Assembly: GCA_020048105.1 (NCBI GenBank)
Contig: JAIFMW010000214.1
Location: 1-37,339 of the forward strand
Reading direction: 5' to 3'
DNA from: Deltaproteobacteria bacterium
Lineage (GTDB): Bacteria > Acidobacteriota > Holophagae > Holophagales > Holophagaceae
DNA: 37,339 nucleotides
The position numbers and the translations under genes are program-made. This document shows, in pieces, positions 26,972 to 35,653 of this stretch (within the stretch, counting starts at the first letter, position 1; every line of letters starts with the position of its first letter). Under the pieces are notes generated by a model, which did no database searches, was not told where the DNA came from, and worked only from the letters and a program-made list of their open reading frames with translations.

Positions 26972-27033
26972 AAAGAGCCTGAGTTTCCAAGCCTTCCGGT
27001 AAGCTAGTGGGTCTCCCTGACGGACCTCAACCC

Positions 27034-27990
27034 ATGATCGCGGACTTGCTGCATCCCGAAAATTCGGAAGACTCGGATCACTCGACTCAGTATGTGTCCG
27101 TCCCCGAATCGCCCCGCGAACTGCCCCGAGAAGAATGGGTATTGGTACGCTATGCCGGCGAACCAATCGGCGAGCTAATACCCCTTCGCAGCGACTCGGT
27201 TTTGTTGGGCCGAACGTCGCAGGCTCACATTTACCTTCCGGAGCCAGAAATCAGCCGTCGGCATGCCCAACTCTCGCTTGTGCACGGCGCAAACGGTATC
27301 CAAGGCGTCTCCGTTCAAGACCTTCATTCTGTTAACGGCACTTATGTAAATGGTCAGCGAATCGAAGCATCCGGAATCGCCATGATGCTTGAATCGGGGG
27401 ATATTCTTCGCCTCGGCACCCATGCCTTCAAGCTGAAGCATCTCGATCCGATCGAACGCAGCTATCACGAATCCATGCTGGCCCAAACCACCCTAGATCC
27501 CCTGACTGGCGTAAGCAATCGGGTTACCGTGTTGAGCTTTTTGGAAAAGCATTCGGATCTTGCCCTGCGCCATCAGCGAGCCCTTTCCCTTATCATTTGC
27601 GACCTAGACCATTTCAAGAACATCAACGACTCCTGGGGCCATGCCGCTGGTGATGAAGTGCTGACCTTTTTTGGTGGCCTACTGCTGGGCCGACTGCGCA
27701 CCAGCGATCAAGTGGGTCGCATCGGTGGGGAAGAATTTTTACTGGTCCTTCCCGAAACCCTGGGCCGCGAGGCCATCAGCGTCGCTGAGGATCTTCGCCA
27801 AAGCTTGGAAACCGCGCACATCACTCTGCCAAACGTGCCCGAACCCCTTCGCGCTACCTGCTGTTTTGGAGTCGCGGAACTCACCGATGCCGATGGCACA
27901 GGACTTTCGTTTCTGGCCCGCGCCGACGCCGCGCTCTACCGCGCCAAGGCCGCGGGACGCAATCGCGTCGAATTCGACGAGGTTTCATGA
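27034..27990 (+). CDS. FHA-GGDEF diguanylate cyclase (tandem paralog); ORF could begin at GTG 27007
   Basis: FHA: DSVLLGRTSQAHIYLPEPEISRRHAQLSL...VQDLHSVNGTYVNGQRI; GGDEF: DPLTGVSNRVTV...IICDLDHFKNINDSWGHAAGDEVL...TSDQVGRIGGEEFLLVLPET. Confidence 0.95.
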   Translation: MIADLLHPENSEDSDHSTQYVSVPESPRELPREEWVLVRYAGEPIGELIPLRSDSVLLGRTSQAHIYLPEPEISRRHAQLSLVHGANGIQGVSVQDLHSVNGTYVNGQRIEASGIAMMLESGDILRLGTHAFKLKHLDPIERSYHESMLAQTTLDPLTGVSNRVTVLSFLEKHSDLALRHQRALSLIICDLDHFKNINDSWGHAAGDEVLTFFGGLLLGRLRTSDQVGRIGGEEFLLVLPETLGREAISVAEDLRQSLETAHITLPNVPEPLRATCCFGVAELTDADGTGLSFLARADAALYRAKAAGRNRVEFDEVS

Positions 27991-29414
27991 GCCTTCAGCT
28001 CCCACGAAAAATCGGCTCAGTGCGCGTTTTGGAGCGCCTTGGAGAAGGCGGCATGGCCTTTGTGCATCGGGCCGAAGATCTATTCCGACCCGATCGCCAT
28101 TTGGCCATCAAGTTTTTGCGTCCCGAGGCCGCCACTGATGCAGAACTCGTCAAACGGTTTCTTCGCGAAGGCGAAGTCCTCAAGCAGCTTCGGCATCCCA
28201 ACTTGGTGGAAGTCCAAGATTTCGGCCGAGCCGGCACTACGCCCTATATCTTGATGGAGCTACTTCCCGGAGGAAGCTTCAAGGATTGCCGCGGCGAACC
28301 GCCCTCCAGGCTCTTGCGGCGAATTGTTCCGGTTCTAGACGCCTTGGCCTATACCCACGAACACGGCGTCATTCACCGCGATCTCAAACCAAGCAATTTG
28401 CTGTTTTCAGAAGACGCCATCCTGAAGGTGACCGATTTCGGAGTTTGCCTTTGGGAAGGGGGCGAAGGCACCCGCGTAACCCGCTCCCAGATGGTGGTTG
28501 GCACCATCGGCTACATGGCACCGGAGCAACACGGCGATCCTCGCAAGGTGGATGGGCGGTGCGATGTCTATGCCATGGGCTCTATCCTTTATGAATTTTG
28601 CACGGGTCAACCCTACAGCCAGGTGCAGTTGCCCCCTGCAGCCGTCCGCCCGGGCTTTCCGCCCGGATTAGCCATGATTCTCATGCAAACGCTAACACCG
28701 GATTTGGCCCGCCGTACCCCCACCATGGTGGCCTTGCGCGATCAAATTTCGGCTTGGCTTGAACGCGCCGAAGCCGCCACCTGGGGCGAAGAACCCCTAC
28801 CCGGCTTCCGAATCGAAAACCGGGATGCACCGACGCAAACCATGGCAAAGGCTCAGGACCGCGGTGCCGACGAGCGATTGGGTCCGTACTTGGACGCCCT
28901 TCAAACCGGCGGCGTTGGAAGCCGTCGTGCCGCCGCCGAAGGACTGCGAACTTCGGCACGCCCAGGCGATGAAGCCTACTTGCTTGAGGCCCTGAGCACT
29001 TGTCCTGAAGGCGCCCGCTTCGCCTTGGTAACGACGTTGGGTCAAGTGGGGGCCACATCCGCCCTGCCAGTTCTTCTGGACATGCTCGCGGACCCATTTG
29101 CCCGCGCCGAGGCTGCCGAAGCCGCCAGCCTGGTGGCCCAGCGTATTGGACAAGAACAGGAGACCCTGGCCGTGCTTCGGGAAGCAGGTCTGGGCGCGGT
29201 CTGGCGGTGGACTCCCCGTGCGCGGTTGGGCGATAAAACCTGGGTAGAGGCCTTTCAGGCAAACTGGGTAGCACTCACACCGCCCTTGCGCCTGCAGGCC
29301 CTGAATTCAGCCTTGTACCTTCCGGAGCACTTACGCGCCCAAGCGAAAACGATTGCCGGCCCCGAAGCCCAACGCAGTAGTGGCAGCCTGAGGCAGGCTT
29401 GGGATTCACTCTAA
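27987..29414 (+). CDS. Hanks-type serine/threonine protein kinase with C-terminal HEAT-like repeats
   Basis: LGEGGMAFVHRAED, LAIKFLRPEA, VIHRDLKPSNLLF, VTDFGVCLWE, GTIGYMAPEQ; C-terminal SRRAAAEGLRTSARPGDEAYLLEALSTCPEGARFALVTTLGQVGATSALPVLLDMLADPFARAEAAEAASLV. ATGA overlap with preceding gene. Confidence 0.93.
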   Translation: MSLQLPRKIGSVRVLERLGEGGMAFVHRAEDLFRPDRHLAIKFLRPEAATDAELVKRFLREGEVLKQLRHPNLVEVQDFGRAGTTPYILMELLPGGSFKDCRGEPPSRLLRRIVPVLDALAYTHEHGVIHRDLKPSNLLFSEDAILKVTDFGVCLWEGGEGTRVTRSQMVVGTIGYMAPEQHGDPRKVDGRCDVYAMGSILYEFCTGQPYSQVQLPPAAVRPGFPPGLAMILMQTLTPDLARRTPTMVALRDQISAWLERAEAATWGEEPLPGFRIENRDAPTQTMAKAQDRGADERLGPYLDALQTGGVGSRRAAAEGLRTSARPGDEAYLLEALSTCPEGARFALVTTLGQVGATSALPVLLDMLADPFARAEAAEAASLVAQRIGQEQETLAVLREAGLGAVWRWTPRARLGDKTWVEAFQANWVALTPPLRLQALNSALYLPEHLRAQAKTIAGPEAQRSSGSLRQAWDSL

Positions 29415-29996
29415 AAATAGATCCCGGAAGATCGCGTCATCCCACGCCTTCTCGAGTCGTGCGTTTGATGGAATCCATTGCACATGAGCACCCGCGAAGA
29501 GGCCGCTCCATAATGCGCCACGGCCTTCTTCTGTCTGAAACGCTTCGGTGGGCATTTCCACAAGCGTGGTGTGATCCCAACCCAGTTTTACATTGAGTCG
29601 CTTAAGGCGCCGCAACCATTCCCCTTGGGAAAGGCTGCCCAAAAATAGCGTTGCTTCGTCGATGCCCTCTTCCCGCTCGTGATAGGGCTGGCGCCCATTT
29701 TCGTCATTAAAGCGCACGCCCCCTAAGACGGAAGGTTCGATCAAGAGCCCAGCGGGGCTCCATTGGAGGCCGCTGCATGCAACGGCCAATTCGCAAACCC
29801 AATCCCAGGGTGTTTGGGTCGCCGAAAATAATCCCGCTTCAGGTAGCGGCAGCGCCATGAGCCCAAGCGCCACACCTTCCACACGATTGCGCAGCTGGAA
29901 ATAATTCAGCGTCCCCCATTCGGGAGCACTCAAGGCTGGCCGATCCTGCAATCGCGCGGCGCGCTGGATCAGCAGGTGCCGGAGATTGGAGATCAC
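29406..29996 (-). CDS. Short protein resembling the N-terminal part of an AMP-binding (ANL) acyl-CoA synthetase
   Basis: LRHLLIQRAARLQDRPALSAPEWGTLNYFQLRNRVEGVALGLMALPLPEAGLFSATQTPWDWVCELAVACSGLQWSP matches the ANL N-terminal pattern, but no P-loop/core follows; GTG start 4 nt after the prs stop. Confidence 0.5.
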   Translation of the reverse strand: MISNLRHLLIQRAARLQDRPALSAPEWGTLNYFQLRNRVEGVALGLMALPLPEAGLFSATQTPWDWVCELAVACSGLQWSPAGLLIEPSVLGGVRFNDENGRQPYHEREEGIDEATLFLGSLSQGEWLRRLKRLNVKLGWDHTTLVEMPTEAFQTEEGRGALWSGLFAGAHVQWIPSNARLEKAWDDAIFRDLFLE

Positions 29997-30000
29997 CGAT

Positions 30001-30957
30001 TTAGGATTCCATCATCTCGCTGAGGCTGCGACCGCCATGAATGCGCAGGATGGCATCACCAAACAGCTTGGCGGTCGAAAGCACCCTGAGTTGCGGGATG
30101 GCTAATCGCTTTTCCATGGGCACGGGGATCGTGTCCGTGACCACCAGTTCATCCAGCTCCGAATTGGCCAAGACCTCGGCGGCGGTACCGGAAAGGATGG
30201 GATGGGTGATGCCCACACGCACCTTGGCAGCACCGAATTCACGGAGGATCCGGGCAGCTTCCTTGATGGAGCCACCGGTGGCAATTTCGTCGTCGAAAAT
30301 GATGCAGTCCTTGCCGCGCACGTCACCAATGAGGGCCACACTCTGGGCCTGCTCGTTATCGTCATAGCGGCGCTTATCGATGATCGCCATGGGCAGCCCC
30401 AGGCGCTTGGCCATGTGGCCCGCAAACTTGGCGGCACCGGCATCCGTGGCCACCACCATGGAATTGGTGGTATCGGAATTCTTGAAGTAGTTGACCAAAA
30501 TCGGCGTGGCCAATAGTTGATCGGCGGGAATACGGAAGAAGCCCAGAATCTGCGGGGCATGCAGCGTCATCGTGAGCACCCGATCCGCCCCGGCCGCCTG
30601 GAGAAGATCCGCCACGAGACGTGCCGTGATGGAGATGCGACTTTCGTCCTTCTTATCGCTGCGAACGTACGGGTAGTAAGGCAGCACGGCCGTAATGCGG
30701 GCGGCAGACGCGAACTTGAGCGCGTCGAGCATGATCAGCATTTCCATGAGGTTATCGCTCACGGGCGGACAGCTGGTCTGGATGACAAAAACATCGGCTT
30801 CACGCACGTTTTCGTCGATCTTCACCTTGATGTTTTCGTTGGTGAAACGGGAAATGCGAGCCTTACCCAGCGGCATCCCGATATGCGCCGCAATCCCTGC
30901 AGCCAAGTCTGGATGGCTGGTCCCCGCGAACACCTTCATCTCGCCGAACATGACCAC
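30001..30957 (-). CDS. prs: Ribose-phosphate pyrophosphokinase
   Basis: MKVFAGTSHPDLAAGIAAHIGMPLGKARISRFTNENIKVKIDENVREADVFVIQTSCPPVSDNLMEMLIMLDALKFASAARITAVLPYYPYVRSDKKDESR...IIFDDEIATGGSI. Confidence 0.93.
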   Translation of the reverse strand: MVMFGEMKVFAGTSHPDLAAGIAAHIGMPLGKARISRFTNENIKVKIDENVREADVFVIQTSCPPVSDNLMEMLIMLDALKFASAARITAVLPYYPYVRSDKKDESRISITARLVADLLQAAGADRVLTMTLHAPQILGFFRIPADQLLATPILVNYFKNSDTTNSMVVATDAGAAKFAGHMAKRLGLPMAIIDKRRYDDNEQAQSVALIGDVRGKDCIIFDDEIATGGSIKEAARILREFGAAKVRVGITHPILSGTAAEVLANSELDELVVTDTIPVPMEKRLAIPQLRVLSTAKLFGDAILRIHGGRSLSEMMES

Positions 30958-31014
30958 CCCCTGATTGCAGTTTAGCGGGCCGAGCTTCGGATTGCAGCGA
31001 ACCTAGTCACACCC

Positions 31015-32331
31015 TTAGACGCTCCCGCCACCCTGTCGCTGAATTCGGGCACCGAGGCTCTGCAATTTCCGCTCAAGCCCCGCATAACCACGATCCAGAT
31101 GATAAATACGATCCACCGTGGTCTGGCCCTCAGCCACCAGCCCAGCAATAACTAAGGTGGCACTGGCCCGCAGATCCGTGGCCATTACTGTGCAGCCTTT
31201 GAGCGGGGAAGGTCCCGCAACAATGGCCGTATGACCCTCGATACGAAGATTCGCACCAAGCCGCTCCAGTTCCATGGCGTGCTGGAAGCGATTTTCGAAA
31301 ATCGTCTCCTTGATGACGCTGATGCCCGATGCCTGGGTGAGCACCGCCATGACCTGGGCCTGAAGATCCGTGGGGAAGCCTGGATAGGGCGAAGTCGCCA
31401 CATCCTTGGCCCGCAACCGCTGATTGGGCTCCCTTTGAATGCGCAACTGCATGCCATCCTGCCCCTGACGCTCCGTAAAGGCGCACCCCAAGCGTTCAAG
31501 CAGATCGATCAACGAACGCAGGTGATCGGGGATGACCCGATCCAGCACCACATCGCCACCGGCAGCGGCCACGGCGCAGAGAAAAGTGCCAGCCTCGATG
31601 CGATCCGGAATCACAGCGTGGTCACAGCCATGCAGGGCAGCCACACCATGGATGGTCAGGACTGGACTATCGATGCCCTCAATGCGGGCGCCCATGCCGA
31701 CCAAAAGATGCGCCAAATCGGCGATTTCGGGCTCTTGGGCAGCATTGCGCAGAACAGTCGTGCCGGTCGCCAACGTAGCCGCCATCATTAAGTTTTCCGT
31801 GGCGCCCACGCTGACCTTGTCGAAGGTGTGGTCGATGCCGTGAAGTTTTCCGGCTGGAACATGGGCTTCCACGTACCCTTTGTCGATTGCAATCACTGCG
31901 CCCATGCGTTCGAGCGCTTCCAGATGCATATTCACGGGCCGGGCCCCAATGGCGCAACCGCCAGGCAGGCTGACCGAGGCCCTGCCGAAGCGCGCGAGCA
32001 GTGGCCCCAAAACGAGAATGCTTGCTCGCATGGTCTTCACAAGTTCGTAGGGCGCTTGCAAGCCGTGGCTCTCTAAATCGTCGGCCCGAAGCGTTACGAC
32101 GAGTTCGAAGCCATCTTCGTCCTTTTCGACCTCGGCCGAACATCCGAGGGCTTGCAGCACTTTGACCATGGTGCGGATATCGGAGACGGCGGGAAGATGC
32201 CGCAAGGTGACGGCTTCGGAACTCAGCAGCACCGCCGCCAAACAAGGCAACGCCGCGTTCTTGGCCCCCGAAACTGCCACATGCCCGTGCAGGGCCACAC
32301 CACCGTCAATGACTAACCGATCCATCACCAC
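31015..32331 (-). CDS. murA: UDP-N-acetylglucosamine 1-carboxyvinyltransferase
   Basis: MDRLVIDGGVALHGHVAVSGAKNAALPCLAAVLL, ASILVLGPLLARFGRASVSLPGGCAIGARPVNMHLEALERMGA, YPGFPTDLQAQVMAVLTQASG. Confidence 0.95.
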   Translation of the reverse strand: MVMDRLVIDGGVALHGHVAVSGAKNAALPCLAAVLLSSEAVTLRHLPAVSDIRTMVKVLQALGCSAEVEKDEDGFELVVTLRADDLESHGLQAPYELVKTMRASILVLGPLLARFGRASVSLPGGCAIGARPVNMHLEALERMGAVIAIDKGYVEAHVPAGKLHGIDHTFDKVSVGATENLMMAATLATGTTVLRNAAQEPEIADLAHLLVGMGARIEGIDSPVLTIHGVAALHGCDHAVIPDRIEAGTFLCAVAAAGGDVVLDRVIPDHLRSLIDLLERLGCAFTERQGQDGMQLRIQREPNQRLRAKDVATSPYPGFPTDLQAQVMAVLTQASGISVIKETIFENRFQHAMELERLGANLRIEGHTAIVAGPSPLKGCTVMATDLRASATLVIAGLVAEGQTTVDRIYHLDRGYAGLERKLQSLGARIQRQGGGSV

Positions 32332-32351
32332 TCCGCATCCGAACTACCAGC

Positions 32352-32804
32352 TTACCGAGGCAACCCCAGGATCCGCCCCTTAAATGCACTCTCTGGCAAG
32401 GCTCCCCAGGCCCGAGAATCCCGGCTTTCAGGACGATTATCGCCAAGCACTAAATAACCGTTCCCGGCTTCCCACGGCCCCCCGGATAGCTTTTCTAGAT
32501 GCTCTACGTAGGGTTCTTCCAGCCGCTTTCCTAAAAAAAATAGATCCCCTTCCCGCATATCCAAATTTTCGCCGGGCTGGGCTAGTACCCGCTTGATCGA
32601 AGCACCCTCCGGGCCCTGGACCAGCCAAACTTGGCCCTGAGTCGGCAAGCTCGTCACCCAGGCCCGCACGACCCAGCAAATTCCACCGTCATGGAGAGTG
32701 GGTTCCATGCTGCGCCCATGCACCCGCACCGGATGTACGACCCCAAGGGGAGCCAGCGCCAACCCTAGCGCTACAAATGGAACCCAGAATTTCATTGAGA
32801 TCAT
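32352..32804 (-). CDS. lepB: Signal peptidase I (S26 family)
   Basis: VRVHGRSMEPTLHDGG (Ser), ASIKRVLAQPGENLDM (Lys), YLVLGDNRPESRDSRAWGALPESAFKGRI. Confidence 0.9.
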   Translation of the reverse strand: MISMKFWVPFVALGLALAPLGVVHPVRVHGRSMEPTLHDGGICWVVRAWVTSLPTQGQVWLVQGPEGASIKRVLAQPGENLDMREGDLFFLGKRLEEPYVEHLEKLSGGPWEAGNGYLVLGDNRPESRDSRAWGALPESAFKGRILGLPR

Positions 32805-33166
32805 GCCCTAAGCGAAAGGCGCCGTCCCTGCCCATCCGTAAGCGAGACAGAAGCCAACCGGGCCGGAGCGGGCACCGTGGGGGCAAGTTCGACCAGGAGT
32901 TTTTGCGCTAGGGCCCGTGGGTCTTCCATACCAAGGTCCGAGAGCAGACGCCCCTGCATCGGCGCGAGCAAACGATCCAAGGCGGTTTCCAAATCTCGAA
33001 AATCCACAACAACATCGAAAGAATCCAGACCCTGACGTTCGGTCAGCACTTCTACCCGATAATCGTGGCCTTCCCAAGCACCATCCGCGCGCCGAAACAC
33101 CACGGAAAGAGGGCGCTCCACGGCAGCCTGGAAGCGGAATAGGGAAGAGGAAGCCGGACCGTTCAT
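32801..33166 (-). CDS. Degenerate 6-pyruvoyl-tetrahydropterin synthase / QueD-like protein
   Basis: FRFQAAVERPLSVVFRRADGAWEGHDYRVEVLTERQGLDSFDVVVDFRDLETALDRLLAPMQGRLLSDLG follows the QueD fold pattern; overlaps lepB by 4 nt. Confidence 0.6.
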   Translation of the reverse strand: MNGPASSSLFRFQAAVERPLSVVFRRADGAWEGHDYRVEVLTERQGLDSFDVVVDFRDLETALDRLLAPMQGRLLSDLGMEDPRALAQKLLVELAPTVPAPARLASVSLTDGQGRRLSLRA

Positions 33167-33218
33167 TCCCCGATTCTGACAGCGCGGTAAACTTACTTTT
33201 CTGCAATTTGGAGTTTCC

Positions 33219-34967
33219 ATGCGTGATTTTTCGACCCAGAGTGCCCGTCCCAACATGGAGCGCGAGGATCTTGACTTCGATGTGCTCTTTGTGGGCGGCG
33301 GGCCCGCCAATCTGACTTCGTTATGGCGCCTCCTGGATCTCATCGAAGCTCACAACACTCGCGAGGGCTCCAAAAAGCTCGAGGGCCTCACCATCGGTCT
33401 CATTGAGAAGGCCGATGAGATCGGCGATCACGCCTTTTCGGGAGCCGTGCTCGACCCCATTGCCCTAAAGGAACTTTGCCCCGAATTTCTTAAGCTTGGC
33501 TTCCCAACCGAAGGCGAGGTCACCCAGGAGCAGGTTTGGCTGCTGACCAGTGAACGAAGCGGCTTCAAGTTTCCCCTTCTACCGCCCTTCCTGAATAACC
33601 ATGGCAACCATATCGTTTCCCTCTCGCGCATGGTTCGTTGGATGGCGCAGCAAATTGAAACCCGCGAAATCCCCGGTGTGGATGTCATGCTGCTGCCCGG
33701 CTTCGCAGGCATCAAGGTGCTGTGGGAGGATGGCCGAGTGGCTGGCGTGCAGACCGCTGATAAAGGTGTCAACGGGGATGGAACACCTCGGTCCAACTTT
33801 GAACCGGGTAACAACCTCCGCGCCAAGGTGACTGTCTTCGGGGAAGGCCCGCGCGGCCATTTGGCCCGCGAATTGGAAGCCGTGCTTCATCTGCAAAAGG
33901 ATGCACCCAACCCCCAAGCCTTCGAGATGGGCGCCAAGGAGATATGGGAAATCCCTGAAAACCGCGTGCCCGATGGCTTTGTGCTGCACAGCACCGGCTG
34001 GCCCCTGCAGGATGGCGAAGGTGGCGGTTCCTTCGTCTACAAACTCTCTGGCAATCAACTCGCCGTGGGCTATGTGGTGAGCTTGGACACTGCGGACCCC
34101 TTCATCGACGCTCATCTGGCGCTGCAAAAATTCAAGACCCACGCAAAAATCAAGGCCATGCTGGAGGGTGGAAAACTACTCCAATACGGCGGCAAGGCCT
34201 TAGCCATCGGCGGCTTAACCTGCATGCCCAGGCTCGCCTTCGACGGCGGAATGCTGGTCGGCGATGGTGCCCAAATGGTCAACGCTGCCCGCTTGAAGGG
34301 CCTTCATCTGGGCATGAAGGGTGGAATCGAGGCAGCCGAAACGATCCTCGACGCCTTGGTGGAGGAAGACTTCTCCGAAACCAGCCTGATGCGCTACGCC
34401 ACGTCCTTTATGGAATCCTGGGCCGGAGAGGAACTCCGCGCTTCCCGTAACTTTCATGGCATCGTTACCCACGGCCTCACTCCAAGCGCAGGCCTGAATC
34501 TTGGCATTGGACTACTTACTAATGGCTGGGTGCCAGGCGATCCCAAAAAATTCCAAGCCGATGACAAAGCCACTTGCACCACGGAGACCTTCTATGGAAA
34601 GAAGGGGCTGCACCGTGACGATTTGGATTGGGGCATCAAGTTCGATGGGAAAGCCCTGTATTCCAAACTCGACGATGTTTACCTAGCCGGCGTCATGCAC
34701 GACGAACACCAGCCTGGACATCTCAAGATCGTTAAGGGCGATGACGTCTGCGTGACGTGCTATGCCAGCAAGGGCGCGCCCTGCACGGTGTTTTGCCCCG
34801 CCCAGGTCTACGAAATGCATCCCGATGCCCACGGCAAGGTGACCAAGGTCGAAATCGCATTCTCGAATTGCGTTCATTGCAAGACCTGCGATATCAAATG
34901 CCCCGAACAAAACGTCCTTTGGACGCCCCCCGAAGGCGGCGGCGGTCCCAAATACACCCTTTGCTGA
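33219..34967 (+). CDS. Electron transfer flavoprotein-ubiquinone oxidoreductase
   Basis: FDVLFVGGGPANLTSLWRLLDL, GDHAFSGAVLDPIALKELCPEF, C-terminal ferredoxin-type cluster FSNCVHCKTCDIKCPEQNVLWTPPEGGGGPKY. Confidence 0.95.
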   Translation: MRDFSTQSARPNMEREDLDFDVLFVGGGPANLTSLWRLLDLIEAHNTREGSKKLEGLTIGLIEKADEIGDHAFSGAVLDPIALKELCPEFLKLGFPTEGEVTQEQVWLLTSERSGFKFPLLPPFLNNHGNHIVSLSRMVRWMAQQIETREIPGVDVMLLPGFAGIKVLWEDGRVAGVQTADKGVNGDGTPRSNFEPGNNLRAKVTVFGEGPRGHLARELEAVLHLQKDAPNPQAFEMGAKEIWEIPENRVPDGFVLHSTGWPLQDGEGGGSFVYKLSGNQLAVGYVVSLDTADPFIDAHLALQKFKTHAKIKAMLEGGKLLQYGGKALAIGGLTCMPRLAFDGGMLVGDGAQMVNAARLKGLHLGMKGGIEAAETILDALVEEDFSETSLMRYATSFMESWAGEELRASRNFHGIVTHGLTPSAGLNLGIGLLTNGWVPGDPKKFQADDKATCTTETFYGKKGLHRDDLDWGIKFDGKALYSKLDDVYLAGVMHDEHQPGHLKIVKGDDVCVTCYASKGAPCTVFCPAQVYEMHPDAHGKVTKVEIAFSNCVHCKTCDIKCPEQNVLWTPPEGGGGPKYTLC

Positions 34968-34978
34968 TCGGATGAATC

Positions 34979-35161
34979 ATGGTTGATCCCCGCCTCATGG
35001 AAATCCTATGCTGTCCCGCCGATCGAGGCGGGCAGCCTTGCCACGGGGACTTGACAGAACAGCCCGATGGGCTGCTTTGCCAAGCCTGCGGCTTGCTTTA
35101 CCCGATCGTGGATGGAATCCCCGTCATGCTGGTTGAGGAGGCTCGGAAGAGCTCCCTCTAG
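34979..35161 (+). CDS. Trm112-family zinc-ribbon protein
   Basis: MVDPRLMEILCCPADRGGQPCHGDL...DGLLCQACGLLYPIVDGIPVMLVEEAR. Confidence 0.9.
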   Translation: MVDPRLMEILCCPADRGGQPCHGDLTEQPDGLLCQACGLLYPIVDGIPVMLVEEARKSSL

Positions 35162-35168
35162 CGCCCAC

Positions 35169-35645
35169 CTACTCGGCGAATTCCAAGCTCAACACGAAAT
35201 GGGTGCCCTTGGGCAGCCGCTGAAGAACCCTGCTGAAATTCAAATCGAAGGTCTCGGTATTTCCGGGCCGAACCCCCAGCAGCTTGGTACCACCAATCGC
35301 CACGCCCAAAAGGCGTTCCTCGTCGTCAAAAACGGCCACGGCGAAATTGGGAATCCGCGTCTTATTGGAAGTATTGGTCACTTCGACCTGGGCCCGGGTG
35401 CCGAATTCCGCTCCCTTCAGCAGACCCGATTGAATTTCACGCCGATTGAAAAAAATGGTGTTCAGCTTCAACCCATCAACTTCGGCGTTCAGTGGAATCA
35501 GGACATCCCAGGTATAGGCATATTTCTTACTGAAGAAACTGAGCGGCTTAAGCTCCTGCGCGATGGGCGCCTTAGGCGCTTCAACCTTCACCACAGATTG
35601 GGGCGCCTGGGCCGTCAGCAGGGTCGAAAGAAGAAAAGGAAACAT
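35169..35645 (-). CDS. Secreted protein of unknown function
   Basis: Signal-peptide-like MFPFLLSTLLTAQA; abuts the downstream end of the zinc-ribbon gene. Confidence 0.6.
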   Translation of the reverse strand: MFPFLLSTLLTAQAPQSVVKVEAPKAPIAQELKPLSFFSKKYAYTWDVLIPLNAEVDGLKLNTIFFNRREIQSGLLKGAEFGTRAQVEVTNTSNKTRIPNFAVAVFDDEERLLGVAIGGTKLLGVRPGNTETFDLNFSRVLQRLPKGTHFVLSLEFAE

Positions 35646-35653
35646 GGATAACC

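Noticed and set aside
2714-29414. T6SS-like link between the sheath and the kinase/FHA cluster
   Set aside because: Kinase plus FHA control of contractile systems is known, but these loci are 20 kb apart with no other secretion genes; too speculative to claim.
30517-30975. 152-aa + ORF, and similar long antisense ORFs in murA, ETF-QO and the kinase gene
   Set aside because: Antisense shadows of strongly supported genes in GC-rich DNA.
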